DNA of 64,000 nt. Origin: Actinacidiphila paucisporea. GTDB lineage: Bacteria > Actinomycetota > Actinomycetes > Streptomycetales > Streptomycetaceae. Shown in pieces: positions 21,091 through 30,363 of this stretch. The stretch lies in assembly GCF_900142575.1 (NCBI RefSeq), contig NZ_FRBI01000004.1, positions 95,909-159,908 of the forward strand. The letters are read 5' to 3'. The notes beneath the pieces are model-generated. The model saw only the letters and a list, made by a program, of their open reading frames with translations. It searched no databases and was not told the origin of the DNA. The translations under genes and the position numbers were made by a program. Every line of letters begins with the position of its first letter. Within the stretch, counting starts at the first letter, position 1.

Positions 21091-21153
21091 TCACCTCTTC
21101 TCTGCGAGTCACTTCTTGCCCGTGCTTCACTTCTTCTCTGCGAGCCACTTCTT
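21091..21153. repeat. 36-bp-period duplication of the GNAT gene 3' end
   Basis: Two 27-bp segments, 21091-21117 and 21127-21153, are nearly identical (both contain CTTCTCTGCGAG and CACTTCTT) and begin 36 bp apart. The second is the coding 3' end of the GNAT gene including its stop; the first lies just downstream of that stop. Confidence 0.8.
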
Positions 21154-21735
21154 ATGTCCGAGACAACGCGAATCACCGCTGTTTCCGCCGAGGTCGTCGG
21201 GCACGCAGTCGAACAGCAGCTTGTCGACCCGCCTGCCGTGCCACAGGGCGGCGCTGCGCAACCGTCCGGCGGCCCGGAAGCCGGCCTTGAGATAGGCGTT
21301 GATCGCGGGAGTGTGGGGCGCGGGTACCTCCAGCCACACCGAACTGAGCGAGGCGATCGTGAACGCCCACTCGAGGGTCAGTGCGGTGGCTTCTGCCGCG
21401 TAGCCCCGGCCGCGCTGCTCCGGGGCGATCACGAGGGTGAACTCGGCACTGTTGACGGACTGGTCGACGCTGAGGGCGGTGCTTCCCACCGGGGTCCCGC
21501 CCGGTGCGGTGATCACCTCGAAGAGCTGGGAGTGAGCCGACGTGTGGCCGGTGCGGAAGCGCGCGCGGAAGACCTCCCAGGACACCGGCCAGCGGGCGCC
21601 GAAGCCGACGACGGTCGCCGGGTCGGTCTCCCACCGGTGGTACTCCTGCATCATCTCTTCCCGCGCCAGTGCCAACGACAACCGCGTCCCGGCGCGCAGC
21701 GGGACGGGTGCGGTCGGTGGGGTGTTGGTCATCAC
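21127..21735 (-). CDS. GNAT-family N-acetyltransferase
   Basis: A 202-residue acetyl-CoA-dependent N-acetyltransferase of the RimJ/RimL kind. The acetyl-CoA loop is APEQRGRGYAAEATAL, and VPAPHTPAINAYLKAGF matches the family's C-terminal NxxxxxxYxKxGF pattern. The start is GTG 21735 or the adjacent ATG 21732. The 3' end is partly duplicated just downstream. The acceptor (ribosomal protein, drug or other amine) cannot be told. Confidence 0.85.
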   Translation of the reverse strand: MMTNTPPTAPVPLRAGTRLSLALAREEMMQEYHRWETDPATVVGFGARWPVSWEVFRARFRTGHTSAHSQLFEVITAPGGTPVGSTALSVDQSVNSAEFTLVIAPEQRGRGYAAEATALTLEWAFTIASLSSVWLEVPAPHTPAINAYLKAGFRAAGRLRSAALWHGRRVDKLLFDCVPDDLGGNSGDSRCLGHKKWLAEKK

Positions 21736-21974
21736 GTTCTGTCTCTCCTACGTGTGCCCGGGCTCCGGCCCTCGCAGCCGTCCATAAAGCGTCAATCCGC
21801 CGGGGGGCGAAAAGGGCCGGATCCGCGGTATTGCCGCCGCCCGGGCCGTCCTGTGCTTCGTCCGCCGGTCGCCGTGAGCGACCGGCGGTCGCCGCAGGTG
21901 AGCCCTGCCGGTCCCAGCAGTCGCTTCGATAGGCTGACACCACATCAGCCGTCGGGGACGTAAAGGAGAGTTCA

Positions 21975-22400
21975 ATGAGCGAGCCCGGGGACTACAACGC
22001 CCAGATCGTGGCCGAATTCCGCGCCAGCCACGGGAAGGTCGGCGGAAATTTCGAGGGCGCCCCGCTGCTTCTGCTGCACAACACGGGAGCCCGCACCGGG
22101 CGGAAGTTCGTCAAGCCGATGATGTACCTGCGCGACGGCGAGCGCTATCTGGTCTTCGCCTCCAAGGGCGGCGCCCCCGACAACCCCGCCTGGTTCCACA
22201 ACCTGGTCGCCAACCCCGACGCCGAGATCGAGGTCGGCGACCGGACGGTCCCGGTCCGCGCCGAGGTTCTCACCGGTGAGGAGCGGGACCGCAAGTACGC
22301 GGAACAGGCCGCCCTCTACCCTGGGTTCGCCGACTACCAGGAGAAGACCGACCGGGTCATCCCGGTGGTCGCGCTGGTTCCGACCGGTCCCGCGCGGTAG
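21975..22400 (+). CDS. Nitroreductase/quinone reductase-family (Ddn-like) F420-dependent protein
   Basis: A 141-residue split beta-barrel protein of the deazaflavin (F420)-dependent nitroreductase family. The signature HNTGARTGRKFVKPMMYL near residues 35-54 and SKGGAPDNPAWFHNLVANPD near 66-85 are characteristic. Members use reduced F420 to reduce quinones or nitro compounds at the membrane. ATG 21975 follows AAAGGAGAG. It lies 53 bp upstream of glgA on the same strand, with no functional tie evident. Confidence 0.9.
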   Translation: MSEPGDYNAQIVAEFRASHGKVGGNFEGAPLLLLHNTGARTGRKFVKPMMYLRDGERYLVFASKGGAPDNPAWFHNLVANPDAEIEVGDRTVPVRAEVLTGEERDRKYAEQAALYPGFADYQEKTDRVIPVVALVPTGPAR

Positions 22401-22453
22401 GCGGCCGCCGATCGGGGAAGGCAACAGGCACGGACGGTCGAGGGCGGGAGAGG

Positions 22454-23626
22454 GTGCTGGTGAAGGTCGGGCTGCTGACCCGGGAGTATCCGCCGGATGT
22501 CTACGGCGGAGCCGGGGTCCATGTGGAGTTCCTGGCGCGGGAATTGCGCGCGCTGGTCGACGTGGAGGTGCACTGCTGGGGTGACGCCGCCGCGGAGGGC
22601 GGCGTCGTCAGGCACCGGGCGCCGGCCTCGCTCGACGGCGCCAACGACGCGCTGCGCACCTTCTCCGTCGACCTGGCCATGGCCGCCGCCGTCCAGGGCC
22701 GCGACCTGGTGCACTCCCACACCTGGTACGCCAACCTGGCCGGGCACATCGGCAAGCTGCTGCACGGCGTCCCGCACGTGCTGACCGCGCACTCCCTCGA
22801 ACCGCTGCGGCCCTGGAAGGCCGAGCAGCTCGGCGGCGGCTACGCGCTGTCCAGCTGGGCCGAGCGGACCGCGATGGAGTCGGCGGACGCGGTCGTCGCG
22901 GTCTCCGACGGGATGCGCCGCGACATCCTGTCCTGCTACCCGGAGCTCACTCCCGAGCGTGTCCACGTCATCCGCAACGGCATCGACACCGCCACCTACC
23001 GCCCCGACGAGCGCACCGACGTGCTGCGCAGGATAGGCGTCGACCCTGACCGCCCCTATGTGGTCTTCGTCGGCCGTATCACCCGGCAGAAGGGCGTACC
23101 GCACCTGCTGCGGGCGGCCAGGGACCTCGACCCCGCCGCGCAGCTGGTGCTGTGCGCGGGCGCGCCCGACACCCCCGCGCTGGACCGGGAGTTCCGCGCG
23201 CTGTTCGACGAGCTGAACGCGGTGCGCGACGGCGTCCACTGGATCCCCGCGATGCTGCCGCGCCCCGCGGTCGTCCAACTCCTCACCCACGCCACCGCCT
23301 TCGCCTGCCCCTCGGTCTACGAGCCGCTGGGCATCGTCAACCTGGAGGCGATGGCCTGCGGCACCGCCGTGGTCGCCTCCGCGGTCGGCGGCATCCCCGA
23401 GGTCGTCGACGACGGCACCACCGGACTGCTGGTGCCCTACGACGAGCAGCGCCCCGCGGACTTCGAGGCGGGACTGGCCGCCGCGCTCAACCGGCTCGTC
23501 CGCGACCCCGACCAGGCCGCCGCCCTCGGCGCCGCGGGCCGGGAGCGCGCGGAGAGGGAATTCGGCTGGGACACCGTCGCCCGCCGTACGGTCGCCCTTT
23601 ACGAGAAGGTGCTCGCCGCCGGGTAG
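22454..23626 (+). CDS. glgA: Actinobacterial GlgA/GlgM-type GT4 glycosyltransferase
   Basis: A 390-residue GT-B fold enzyme of family GT4. The start LLTREYPPDVYGGAGVHVEF, FVGRITRQKGVPHLL in the middle, and the EX7E-type segment CPSVYEPLGIVNLEAMACG mark the actinobacterial glycogen synthase group. Characterised mycobacterial relatives (Rv1212c, GlgM) make maltose-1-phosphate from ADP-glucose for the GlgE route, so alpha-maltose-1-phosphate synthase is a real alternative. GTG 22454 and GTG 22460 are both possible. Followed 174 bp later by glgC, which makes its ADP-glucose donor. Confidence 0.92.
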   Translation: MLVKVGLLTREYPPDVYGGAGVHVEFLARELRALVDVEVHCWGDAAAEGGVVRHRAPASLDGANDALRTFSVDLAMAAAVQGRDLVHSHTWYANLAGHIGKLLHGVPHVLTAHSLEPLRPWKAEQLGGGYALSSWAERTAMESADAVVAVSDGMRRDILSCYPELTPERVHVIRNGIDTATYRPDERTDVLRRIGVDPDRPYVVFVGRITRQKGVPHLLRAARDLDPAAQLVLCAGAPDTPALDREFRALFDELNAVRDGVHWIPAMLPRPAVVQLLTHATAFACPSVYEPLGIVNLEAMACGTAVVASAVGGIPEVVDDGTTGLLVPYDEQRPADFEAGLAAALNRLVRDPDQAAALGAAGRERAEREFGWDTVARRTVALYEKVLAAG

Positions 23627-23800
23627 GAGTACCGGTGGAGGAGACCGACTCGCACGACCGACACGCAGGACCGACACACACAGACCGGTTCGCGGCACAT
23701 CGCGGAACCGGTGGCAAGCACCGCACGGCACAGCCCGGCGCGGTGCGGCACAGCAGGGCGGCAGACGGCAGGGCGGTACACGAACCCAAGGGGGACGTCG

Positions 23801-25018
23801 ATGCGCGGTGCACCTTCGGTGCTAGGCATAGTGCTGGCCGGCGGCGCGGGAAAGCGGCTGATGCCGCTGACCGCCGACCGGGCGAAACCGGCGGTGACCT
23901 TCGGCGGCACGTACCGCCTGGTGGACTTCGTGCTGTCCAACCTGGTCAACGGCGGCATGATGCGGATCTGCGTGCTCACGCAGTACAAATCGCACTCACT
24001 CGACCGCCATGTGACCACCACCTGGCGGATGTCCAGCCTGCTGGGCAACTACGTCACGCCGGTCCCGGCGCAGCAGCGGCTCGGCCCGCGCTGGTATCTG
24101 GGCAGCGCCGACGCGATCCTCCAGTCGCTGAACCTGGTGCACGACGAGCAGCCCGACTACGTCGCGGTCTTCGGCGCCGACCACGTCTACCGGATGGACC
24201 CGCGCCAGATGCTCGCCCAGCACGTCGAGCACGGTGCCGGGGTGACCGTCGCGGGCATCAAGGTGCCGCGGGCCGACGCCTCGGGCTTCGGGGTGATCTC
24301 GCCGGCCGCCGACGGCATCTCGGTGGAGCGCTTCCTGGAGAAGCCCGCGGACCCGCCCGCGCTGCCCGGCGACCCCGGGCACGTCTTCGCCTCGATGGGG
24401 AACTACCTGTTCACCACCAAGACGCTGATCGACGCCCTGCACGAGGACGCCGAGGACCAGCAGTCCGTGCACGACATGGGCGGCAGCATCCTGCCCCGGC
24501 TCACCGCCGCCGGCGTCGCGCAGGTCTACGACTTCGACACCAACCACGTGCCGGGCGAGACGGCCCGCGACCACGGCTACTGGCGGGACGTGGGCACCCT
24601 GGACGCCTACTACGACGCGCACATGGACCTGATCTCCGACCAGCCCGCCTTCAGCCTCTACAACAGGCGCTGGCCGATCTACACCCACCCCGGCCAGCTG
24701 CCGCCCGCCAAGATCGCGGCGGGCGGCATCGTGGGGGAGTCGGTGGTCAGCCCCGGCTGCGTGATCCGCGGCCAGGTCACCCGCTCGGTGCTGTCGCCCG
24801 GCGTGGTGATCGACGCGGGCGCGGTCGTCCAGGGCTCGGTGCTGCACGACAACGTACGGGTCGGGCGCGGCGCGATCGTCCGCGGCGCGGTGCTGGACAA
24901 GAACGTGGATGTGCCGCCGGGCGCCACCATAGGCGTGAACCCCGACCGCGACCGCGAGCTGTACACGGTGTCCGCGGCCGGGGTCATCGCCCTGGGCAAG
25001 GCCCAGTTGGTGGGGTGA
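23801..25018 (+). CDS. glgC: Glucose-1-phosphate adenylyltransferase
   Basis: A 405-residue enzyme forming ADP-glucose from glucose-1-phosphate and ATP, the committed step to glycogen-type alpha-glucan. The pyrophosphorylase motif [20 protein letters not shown] is near residue 12, with [19 protein letters not shown] and [13 protein letters not shown] further on; a left-handed beta-helix domain closes the C-terminus (repeats such as [19 protein letters not shown]). ATG 23801 has AAGGGGG upstream. Same strand as glgA. Its stop is 12 bp from the converging GH92 stop. Confidence 0.96.
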   Translation: MRGAPSVLGIVLAGGAGKRLMPLTADRAKPAVTFGGTYRLVDFVLSNLVNGGMMRICVLTQYKSHSLDRHVTTTWRMSSLLGNYVTPVPAQQRLGPRWYLGSADAILQSLNLVHDEQPDYVAVFGADHVYRMDPRQMLAQHVEHGAGVTVAGIKVPRADASGFGVISPAADGISVERFLEKPADPPALPGDPGHVFASMGNYLFTTKTLIDALHEDAEDQQSVHDMGGSILPRLTAAGVAQVYDFDTNHVPGETARDHGYWRDVGTLDAYYDAHMDLISDQPAFSLYNRRWPIYTHPGQLPPAKIAAGGIVGESVVSPGCVIRGQVTRSVLSPGVVIDAGAVVQGSVLHDNVRVGRGAIVRGAVLDKNVDVPPGATIGVNPDRDRELYTVSAAGVIALGKAQLVG

Positions 25019-25030
25019 CGGCTCGGGCCG

Positions 25031-28000
25031 TCAGCTCACCGACCACTGCTGGTTGGTGCCGCCGCTGCAGGTCCACACGTCCAGCTGGGTGCCGTTGGCG
25101 GTGTTCGACCCCGGCACGTCGAGGCATTTGTTCGCCGCGGCGTTGATCAGCTGCTTGCCGCTGACGGTCCACTTCTGGGCGCTGCTGCTGTTGCAGTCCC
25201 ACAGCTGCACCAGCGTCCCGTCGGCGGTGCCGGAGCCGGCGTCGTCCAGGCACTTGCCGAGTGCCTGCACGGTGCCGTCGGCTCCCACGGTCCAGGACTG
25301 CGCGTCGCTGCCGTTGCAGTCGTAGAGCTGCACGTGGGTGCCGTTGGCGGTGCCGGAGTTGGCGATGTCCACGCACTTGCCGGCCAGACCGGTGATGGCG
25401 TGCGGGGCCGCGCCGCCCGACTGCCCGTAGACCTCCAGTTCGTAGATGCGGGCCGCGGTGTCGCCGCCGGTGTTGCTGGGCGCCGAGATCGCCAGCCGGA
25501 CGTAGCGCGCCTGCCGTGTCGCGATGGAGTGGTAGGTGCGGCTGGAGCGCGAGCCGGTGACGTTGGCCGCCAGTGACCAGGTGCTGTTGTCGGTGCTGGT
25601 CAGGATCTGGAAGGCCGAGGTGTTCCAGCTGGTGTTCTCGCCGCCGAGGCCCGCGTGCTTGACCACGAAGGACCCCACGGTCTGCGTCGAGCCGAGGTCG
25701 ACCGTCAGCGTCGGACTTGCCGCCTTCGAGCACCACTTGCTGTTGTTCTGCAGCGAGTTGTCGACCGCCTTGTCCCCGGACTCCGCCGCCGCGCACGGCG
25801 TGGAGGTGGTGACCGCCTTGCCCCGGGCCAGGTTGGTGCCCAGGCTCGGCGCGGTCGGCACCGGGGTGGCCCCGTCCTGGAAGGACGGCGGTACGTCCCC
25901 GGCGCCGGTGCCCCAGCTGCTGCTGGGGGTGCCGCCCATGGTGTAGTCGAGCGTGCCGCCGCCGGCGATGTCCGGGTAGCGCAGGTAGTTGTGGCTGGTG
26001 GCGGTGCCGTCGACCTTCAGGCCCTGGACGTAGCCGCCGCTGCCGGAGGAGTTGACGGTGATGTTGCCGCCGGGGCGCTGCAGCAGCACCGAGGGGAACT
26101 GCGGGCCGTTGACGGCCAGCGTGTCCGCGCCGGGGGTCGCCGGGTACATCCCCAGCGCCGCCCACACATACCACGCCGAGGTCGCCCCGAGGTCGTCGTT
26201 GCCGGGCAGGCCGCCCGCGCCGGTGGTGAACGACTCGGTCATCACCTTGCGCACCGCGTCCGCCGTGCCCGCGGGGTCGCGGGCGAAGTTGTACGCCCAC
26301 GGCACGCCGTGCTCCGGTTCGTTGCCGATGTAGTAATAGGGCAGGCTCTGCCCGGCGTTGACCTGCGTGAAGTGGTGGTCGAGCCGCTGGGCCGCGGTCG
26401 CGGGGCCGCCCATGTCGTTGATCAGGTCGGCGAAGTCGTAGGGCACCATCCAGGTGTACTGCGCCGCGTTGCCCTCGGTGAAGTTGCTCGGGCTCGCCGG
26501 GTCCAGCGGCCACGACCAGCTGCCGTCGGAGTTGCGCGGCTGCACGTAGCCGGACTCGGTGCTGAAGGTGTTGCGCCACCACTGGGCGCGCGTCATGTGC
26601 GTGGAGTAGCTCGCGGTGTTGCCGAGCGCCTTGGCGAACTGCGCCACCGCGAAGTCCGACGCGCTGTATTCGAGTGAGTCCGAGGGCGCGGACAGGTAGT
26701 GCTGGCTGGTGTATGTGCTCTGGTTGCCGCGGATCGGCGAGCCCTGCGCCGTGCCGCCGTTGGAGGCCTTCTCCATCAGCGACAGCGCCGCGGCGGTGTC
26801 GAAGTCCCGCACCCCGAAGGCGTACATGCTGCTGACGATGATCGGTCCCGGGTCGCCGGTCATCACGAAGTCCTCGTTGGTCTGCTGCGACCACTTGGGC
26901 AGCAGGCCGCCCTGCTGGCCGTCGAGGACCATGGACTTGGCGATGTCGGCGGCCTCGGTCGGCGCGATGAGCGCGACCAGCGCCGCCCACGAGCGGTAGA
27001 TGTCCCAGCCCGAGTAGTTCTGGTAGACCGGCCGGGCCGAGTTGTGCACCGCTCCGTCGAAGCCGCGGTAGTCGCCGTTGACGTCGCTGGAGATGTTGGG
27101 GCTCTGGAAGACGTGGTAGAGCGCCGTGTAGAACTTCTTCAGGTCCGCCGTGGCACCTCCGGTGACCTGGGCGCGGTTCAGCATCGCGTTCCACGACGTG
27201 TCGGCCGCGGTGCGGGTCGCGCTGAAGTCCCAGCCGTTGTTCTCCGCGGTCAGGTTGGCCTGCGCGCCCGCCACGCTGACGTAGCTCAGGCCGACCTTGG
27301 TCTGCACGGTCTGGTTGCCGGTGGTGTCGAAGGTGACGTAGGCACCGGTGTTGGTGCCCGAGGTGCTGCTGGAGCCGGCCGAGACCGTACCGCCGTTCCA
27401 GGTGCCGAAGCCGGACGGGGCGCGGTCGAAGCGGATGTCGAAGTAGATCTGGTAGGTCTTCGACGAGCCGCAGAAGCCGCCGGCGGTGACGCTGCCGGTC
27501 ACCTCGGACCCGCTGACCTTCACCGACCCGCTGCGGTTGCCGGTCGCGCTGCGGCCGGTGTTGATCAGCAGGCCGGCGCTGGTGGTCGAGGGGTAGGTCA
27601 GCCGGGCCATGCCGGTGCGGGTGGTGGCCGTCAGCTCCACGCCGGTGCCGTACTTGTCCAGGCGGTTCTTGTAGTAGCCGGGCGCGGCCGACTCGTTGGA
27701 CTTGGTGTAGCCCGACGCGTAGCCGGTCCAGTTGCTGCCGGGGGAGGTGCCGACCGCGCCGGTGATCGGCATCAGCGGCAGGTCCTCGTTGTTGGGGCAG
27801 CCGGCACCGTCGAAGTGGGTGAGGCTGAAGTCCTCGATCGAGGTGTCGGAGTAGCGGTAGCCGGACGGCGAGGCGGTCGGCGTGTCGGGGCTGAACTGCA
27901 CGCCGCCGAAGGGCGCCACGGCCCCCGGGTAGGTGCTGCCGCCGGCGCCGCCGCCGACCGGGTTGGGGGCGTTGCTGTCGTCGGACCCGACGAAGGTGTC

Positions 28001-28129
28001 GACGTACTGCGTGAGGTTGGCGTTGGCGGCGTGGGCGGGGGCCGAGGTGAGGCCGCCGATGCCGAGGGCGGCCAGTAAGAGGGCGCTGACGGCGCCCGCG
28101 GTTCTGCTGCGGAGCACGGGAGGGAGCAC
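25031..28129 (-). CDS. Secreted GH92 alpha-1,2-mannosidase with F5/8 type C and ricin-B-type lectin domains
   Basis: A 1032-residue calcium-dependent exo-alpha-mannosidase. The signal peptide ends near APAHA (about residue 34). The GH92 domains carry YVDTFVGSDD at the start, FTEGNAAQYTWMVP, YIGNEPEHGVPW with the general-acid Glu, and LPGNDDLGATSAWYVW with the base Asp pair. An F5/8 type C (CBM32-like) domain follows (LARGKAVTTSTPC ... ELEVYG), then a ricin-B lectin domain (CBM13) with DAQSWTV, SAQKWTV and NQQWSVS. GTG 28129 is chosen for GAGAAGGTGG upstream; a longer frame reaches 28297 but would include the operator. Divergent from a sugar importer with a shared operator motif. Confidence 0.94.
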   Translation of the reverse strand: MLPPVLRSRTAGAVSALLLAALGIGGLTSAPAHAANANLTQYVDTFVGSDDSNAPNPVGGGAGGSTYPGAVAPFGGVQFSPDTPTASPSGYRYSDTSIEDFSLTHFDGAGCPNNEDLPLMPITGAVGTSPGSNWTGYASGYTKSNESAAPGYYKNRLDKYGTGVELTATTRTGMARLTYPSTTSAGLLINTGRSATGNRSGSVKVSGSEVTGSVTAGGFCGSSKTYQIYFDIRFDRAPSGFGTWNGGTVSAGSSSTSGTNTGAYVTFDTTGNQTVQTKVGLSYVSVAGAQANLTAENNGWDFSATRTAADTSWNAMLNRAQVTGGATADLKKFYTALYHVFQSPNISSDVNGDYRGFDGAVHNSARPVYQNYSGWDIYRSWAALVALIAPTEAADIAKSMVLDGQQGGLLPKWSQQTNEDFVMTGDPGPIIVSSMYAFGVRDFDTAAALSLMEKASNGGTAQGSPIRGNQSTYTSQHYLSAPSDSLEYSASDFAVAQFAKALGNTASYSTHMTRAQWWRNTFSTESGYVQPRNSDGSWSWPLDPASPSNFTEGNAAQYTWMVPYDFADLINDMGGPATAAQRLDHHFTQVNAGQSLPYYYIGNEPEHGVPWAYNFARDPAGTADAVRKVMTESFTTGAGGLPGNDDLGATSAWYVWAALGMYPATPGADTLAVNGPQFPSVLLQRPGGNITVNSSGSGGYVQGLKVDGTATSHNYLRYPDIAGGGTLDYTMGGTPSSSWGTGAGDVPPSFQDGATPVPTAPSLGTNLARGKAVTTSTPCAAAESGDKAVDNSLQNNSKWCSKAASPTLTVDLGSTQTVGSFVVKHAGLGGENTSWNTSAFQILTSTDNSTWSLAANVTGSRSSRTYHSIATRQARYVRLAISAPSNTGGDTAARIYELEVYGQSGGAAPHAITGLAGKCVDIANSGTANGTHVQLYDCNGSDAQSWTVGADGTVQALGKCLDDAGSGTADGTLVQLWDCNSSSAQKWTVSGKQLINAAANKCLDVPGSNTANGTQLDVWTCSGGTNQQWSVS

Positions 28130-28213
28130 GGAGGACCACCTTCTCGCGGAGGCGGCAGGCCGTGGGATGACGCACGGCGAGCGGCCTCGGGGCACGGGGG
28201 GGATGCTCGTACG

Positions 28214-28269
28214 GATGTGAACGTTACCAAGCAAATCAGCATCTTGATGTGTACCTGATCTGATGTCAA
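28214..28269 (-). promoter_or_regulatory. GH92 promoter with LacI-type operator downstream of -10
   Basis: On the minus strand TTGACA (28269-28264) and CAAGAT (28246-28241) are separated by 17 bp. Nine bases beyond the -10 lies an operator at 28214-28231 with core AACGTTACCAAG. Only the right arm matches a palindrome; the left arm is degenerate. Confidence 0.75.
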
Positions 28270-28343
28270 GGGTGCGTGCGGCAGTCAGGTTTCCCATCCG
28301 TGCGGTGTCCCGTGGTGGATGCGGTGACCCGCCACGCGGCGTA

Positions 28344-28399
28344 TTGACATGCCGTCAGGAGCCCAGCACAATCCCGGAACGCTTGCGAACGTTACCAAG
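28344..28399 (+). promoter_or_regulatory. CUT2 transporter promoter with LacI-type operator CTTGCG-AACGTT-ACCAAG
   Basis: TTGACA (28344-28349) and CACAAT (28367-28372) are 17 bp apart. An 18-bp imperfect palindrome (28382-28399, 14 of 18 positions symmetric) begins 9 bases after the -10, where a repressor would block initiation. The same AACGTTACCAAG core occurs on the GH92 side. Confidence 0.8.
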
Positions 28400-28432
28400 G
28401 AACCGCGTTACCACGACGCTGGGAGACAGCCG

Positions 28433-29266
28433 ATGGCACAACCACTCCTGGAAGCCCGACGCCTGACCAAGCGGTTCGGTCACGTCAGGGCGCTCCAGGA
28501 CGCCGACTTCACCGCCTACCCGGGCGAGGTCGTCGCCCTGATCGGCGACAACGGCGCCGGCAAGAGCAGTCTCGTCAAAACCCTCTCAGGCACCATCCGG
28601 CCCGACGCCGGCCAGATCCTCGTCGACGGCAGCCCGGTCGAGCTGTCAGGACCGCTCGACGCCAGGCGCCACGGCATCGAGACCGTCTACCAGGACCTCG
28701 CGCTGGCCCCCGACCTCGACGCCGCCGCCAACCTGCACCTGGGCCGCGAGCTCTACCGCGGCGGCCTGCTCGGCCGCCTCGGCGTCCTGGACCACGCCGC
28801 CATGCGCCGCTCCGCCGTCACCGCCTTCGCCGAACTGGGCGTCGACCTCCAGGACGTCGGCGCCCCCGTCGCCACCCTGTCCGGCGGTCAGCGCCAGTCC
28901 GTCGCGGTGGCCCGGGCGGTGGCCTTCGCCAACCGGATCATCTTCATGGACGAGCCCACCGCCGCCCTCGGGGTGCTCCAGCGCGGCCGGGTGCTCGACA
29001 CCGTCAGACGCGTACGGGACCGCGGCATCTGCGTCGTCCTGATCAGCCACAACATGCCGGAAGTGCTGTCCGTCGCCGACCGGGTGGAGGTGCTGCGGCT
29101 CGGCCGCCGGGTGGCCCGCTTCACCGCCGCGGACACCACCGTCGAGGAACTGGTCGGCGCGATGACCGGCGCCCTGGACGCCGAGGAGGCCGGCGGCGCG
29201 ATCGAGGGCGACGGGACCGCAGGAGCACCGGACGCCGACGCCCCACGAAAGGACGGCGCCGCATGA
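28433..29266 (+). CDS. CUT2-type sugar ABC transporter ATP-binding protein (single NBD)
   Basis: A 277-residue ABC ATPase with Walker A GDNGAGKSS, signature LSGGQRQSVAVARAV, Walker B IIFMDEPTAALG and switch His in VVLISHNMPEV. Typical CUT2 ATPases such as RbsA fuse two such domains (about 500 residues); this one has a single domain, like FrcA-type proteins. It is cytoplasmic and drives the permease that follows; ATG 28433 is the first gene after the operator-controlled promoter, and the stop overlaps the permease start (ATGA). Confidence 0.93.
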   Translation: MAQPLLEARRLTKRFGHVRALQDADFTAYPGEVVALIGDNGAGKSSLVKTLSGTIRPDAGQILVDGSPVELSGPLDARRHGIETVYQDLALAPDLDAAANLHLGRELYRGGLLGRLGVLDHAAMRRSAVTAFAELGVDLQDVGAPVATLSGGQRQSVAVARAVAFANRIIFMDEPTAALGVLQRGRVLDTVRRVRDRGICVVLISHNMPEVLSVADRVEVLRLGRRVARFTAADTTVEELVGAMTGALDAEEAGGAIEGDGTAGAPDADAPRKDGAA

Positions 29267-30309
29267 CCGCCCAGGCCCCCGCCCCCGTCGAGGAACGGCG
29301 GCAGCCCGCCCGCCGGCCCCCCGTACCGTCCTGGCTGCGGCGGCTGGCCGCGGCCAACGAGGCCTGGACCTTCGGCGTCCTGGCCCTGCTCGTCGCCTTC
29401 TTCACCGCCGCCCGGCCCAGCACCTTCCTGACCCGCTACGACATCACGCAGATCGCCACCAACGCGGCCATCTACCTGGTGCTCGGCGTCGGCATGACCT
29501 ACGTGATCATCGTCGCCGGCATCGACCTGTCCGTCGGCTCCGTACTGGTGCTGTCCGCCGTCCTGTCCGCCGAGTACACCATCCACCACGGCGGAGCGAA
29601 GTCCGGCTGGGGCACCATCGCGGTCAGCACCCTCATCGCCCTGGCCACCGGCCTGGTGTGGGGCGCCCTCCAGGGCTGGCTGGTCGCCAAGGCCAAGGTC
29701 CCCCCGCTGATCGTCACCCTCGGCGGCTTCGGCGCCGCACTCGGCGCCGCCCAGATCATCACCGGCGGCCAGGACCCGGCCGGCGCCGTGTCCGGCAGGC
29801 TCCAGCGCACCATCGGCTTCGGCAAGCTCTTCGGCCAGATCCCCTGGCTGGTCGTCATCGCCTTCGGCGCCACCCTCGTCTTCGGCCTGATTTTGGCCTT
29901 CACCCGCTTCGGCCGCCACACCTACGCCATCGGCTCCAACCCCGAGGCCGCCCGCCGGGTCGGCGTCGACGTCGACGCCCACCTGATCAAGGTCTACGCC
30001 CTGGTGGGCCTGCTGTCCGGACTGGGCAGCGTCATGTGGCTGGCCTACTTCGGCACCACCTCCATCGCCGGCCACTCCACCGACAACCTCAAGGTCATCA
30101 CCGCCGTCGTGCTGGGCGGCGCCAGCCTCTTCGGCGGCCGCGGATCCGTACTCGGCACGGTCATCGGCGTCTTCATCCCCGCCGTGCTGAGCACCGGCCT
30201 GATCATCATGGGCGTCCAGCAGTACTGGCAGGACGTCGCCATCGGCGTCGTCCTGGTCGCCGCCGTCTACCTCGACCAGCTCCGCAGGCGCGGCAGGGAC
30301 CACGGCTGA
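29263..30309 (+). CDS. CUT2-type monosaccharide ABC transporter permease
   Basis: A 348-residue permease of the RbsC/FrcC family with about eight to ten membrane segments. Signature parts are GMTYVIIVAGIDLSVGSVLVL near residue 78, and TAVVLGGASLFGGRGSVLGT near 282. ATG 29263 overlaps the ATPase stop. It should import a pentose or hexose; the divergent secreted GH92 mannosidase makes mannose a reasonable guess (inference). Confidence 0.94.
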   Translation: MTAQAPAPVEERRQPARRPPVPSWLRRLAAANEAWTFGVLALLVAFFTAARPSTFLTRYDITQIATNAAIYLVLGVGMTYVIIVAGIDLSVGSVLVLSAVLSAEYTIHHGGAKSGWGTIAVSTLIALATGLVWGALQGWLVAKAKVPPLIVTLGGFGAALGAAQIITGGQDPAGAVSGRLQRTIGFGKLFGQIPWLVVIAFGATLVFGLILAFTRFGRHTYAIGSNPEAARRVGVDVDAHLIKVYALVGLLSGLGSVMWLAYFGTTSIAGHSTDNLKVITAVVLGGASLFGGRGSVLGTVIGVFIPAVLSTGLIIMGVQQYWQDVAIGVVLVAAVYLDQLRRRGRDHG

Positions 30310-30363
30310 CCCGCCGGCCCGTCGCCCGCGCCCGCACCACGCCCTCCACGGAAAGGCTCCGCC

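Noticed and set aside
24984..28175. 1063-residue frame overlapping the GH92 gene in another phase
   Set aside because: Arg/Gln/His-rich shadow; the GH92 phase carries all family motifs and a signal peptide.
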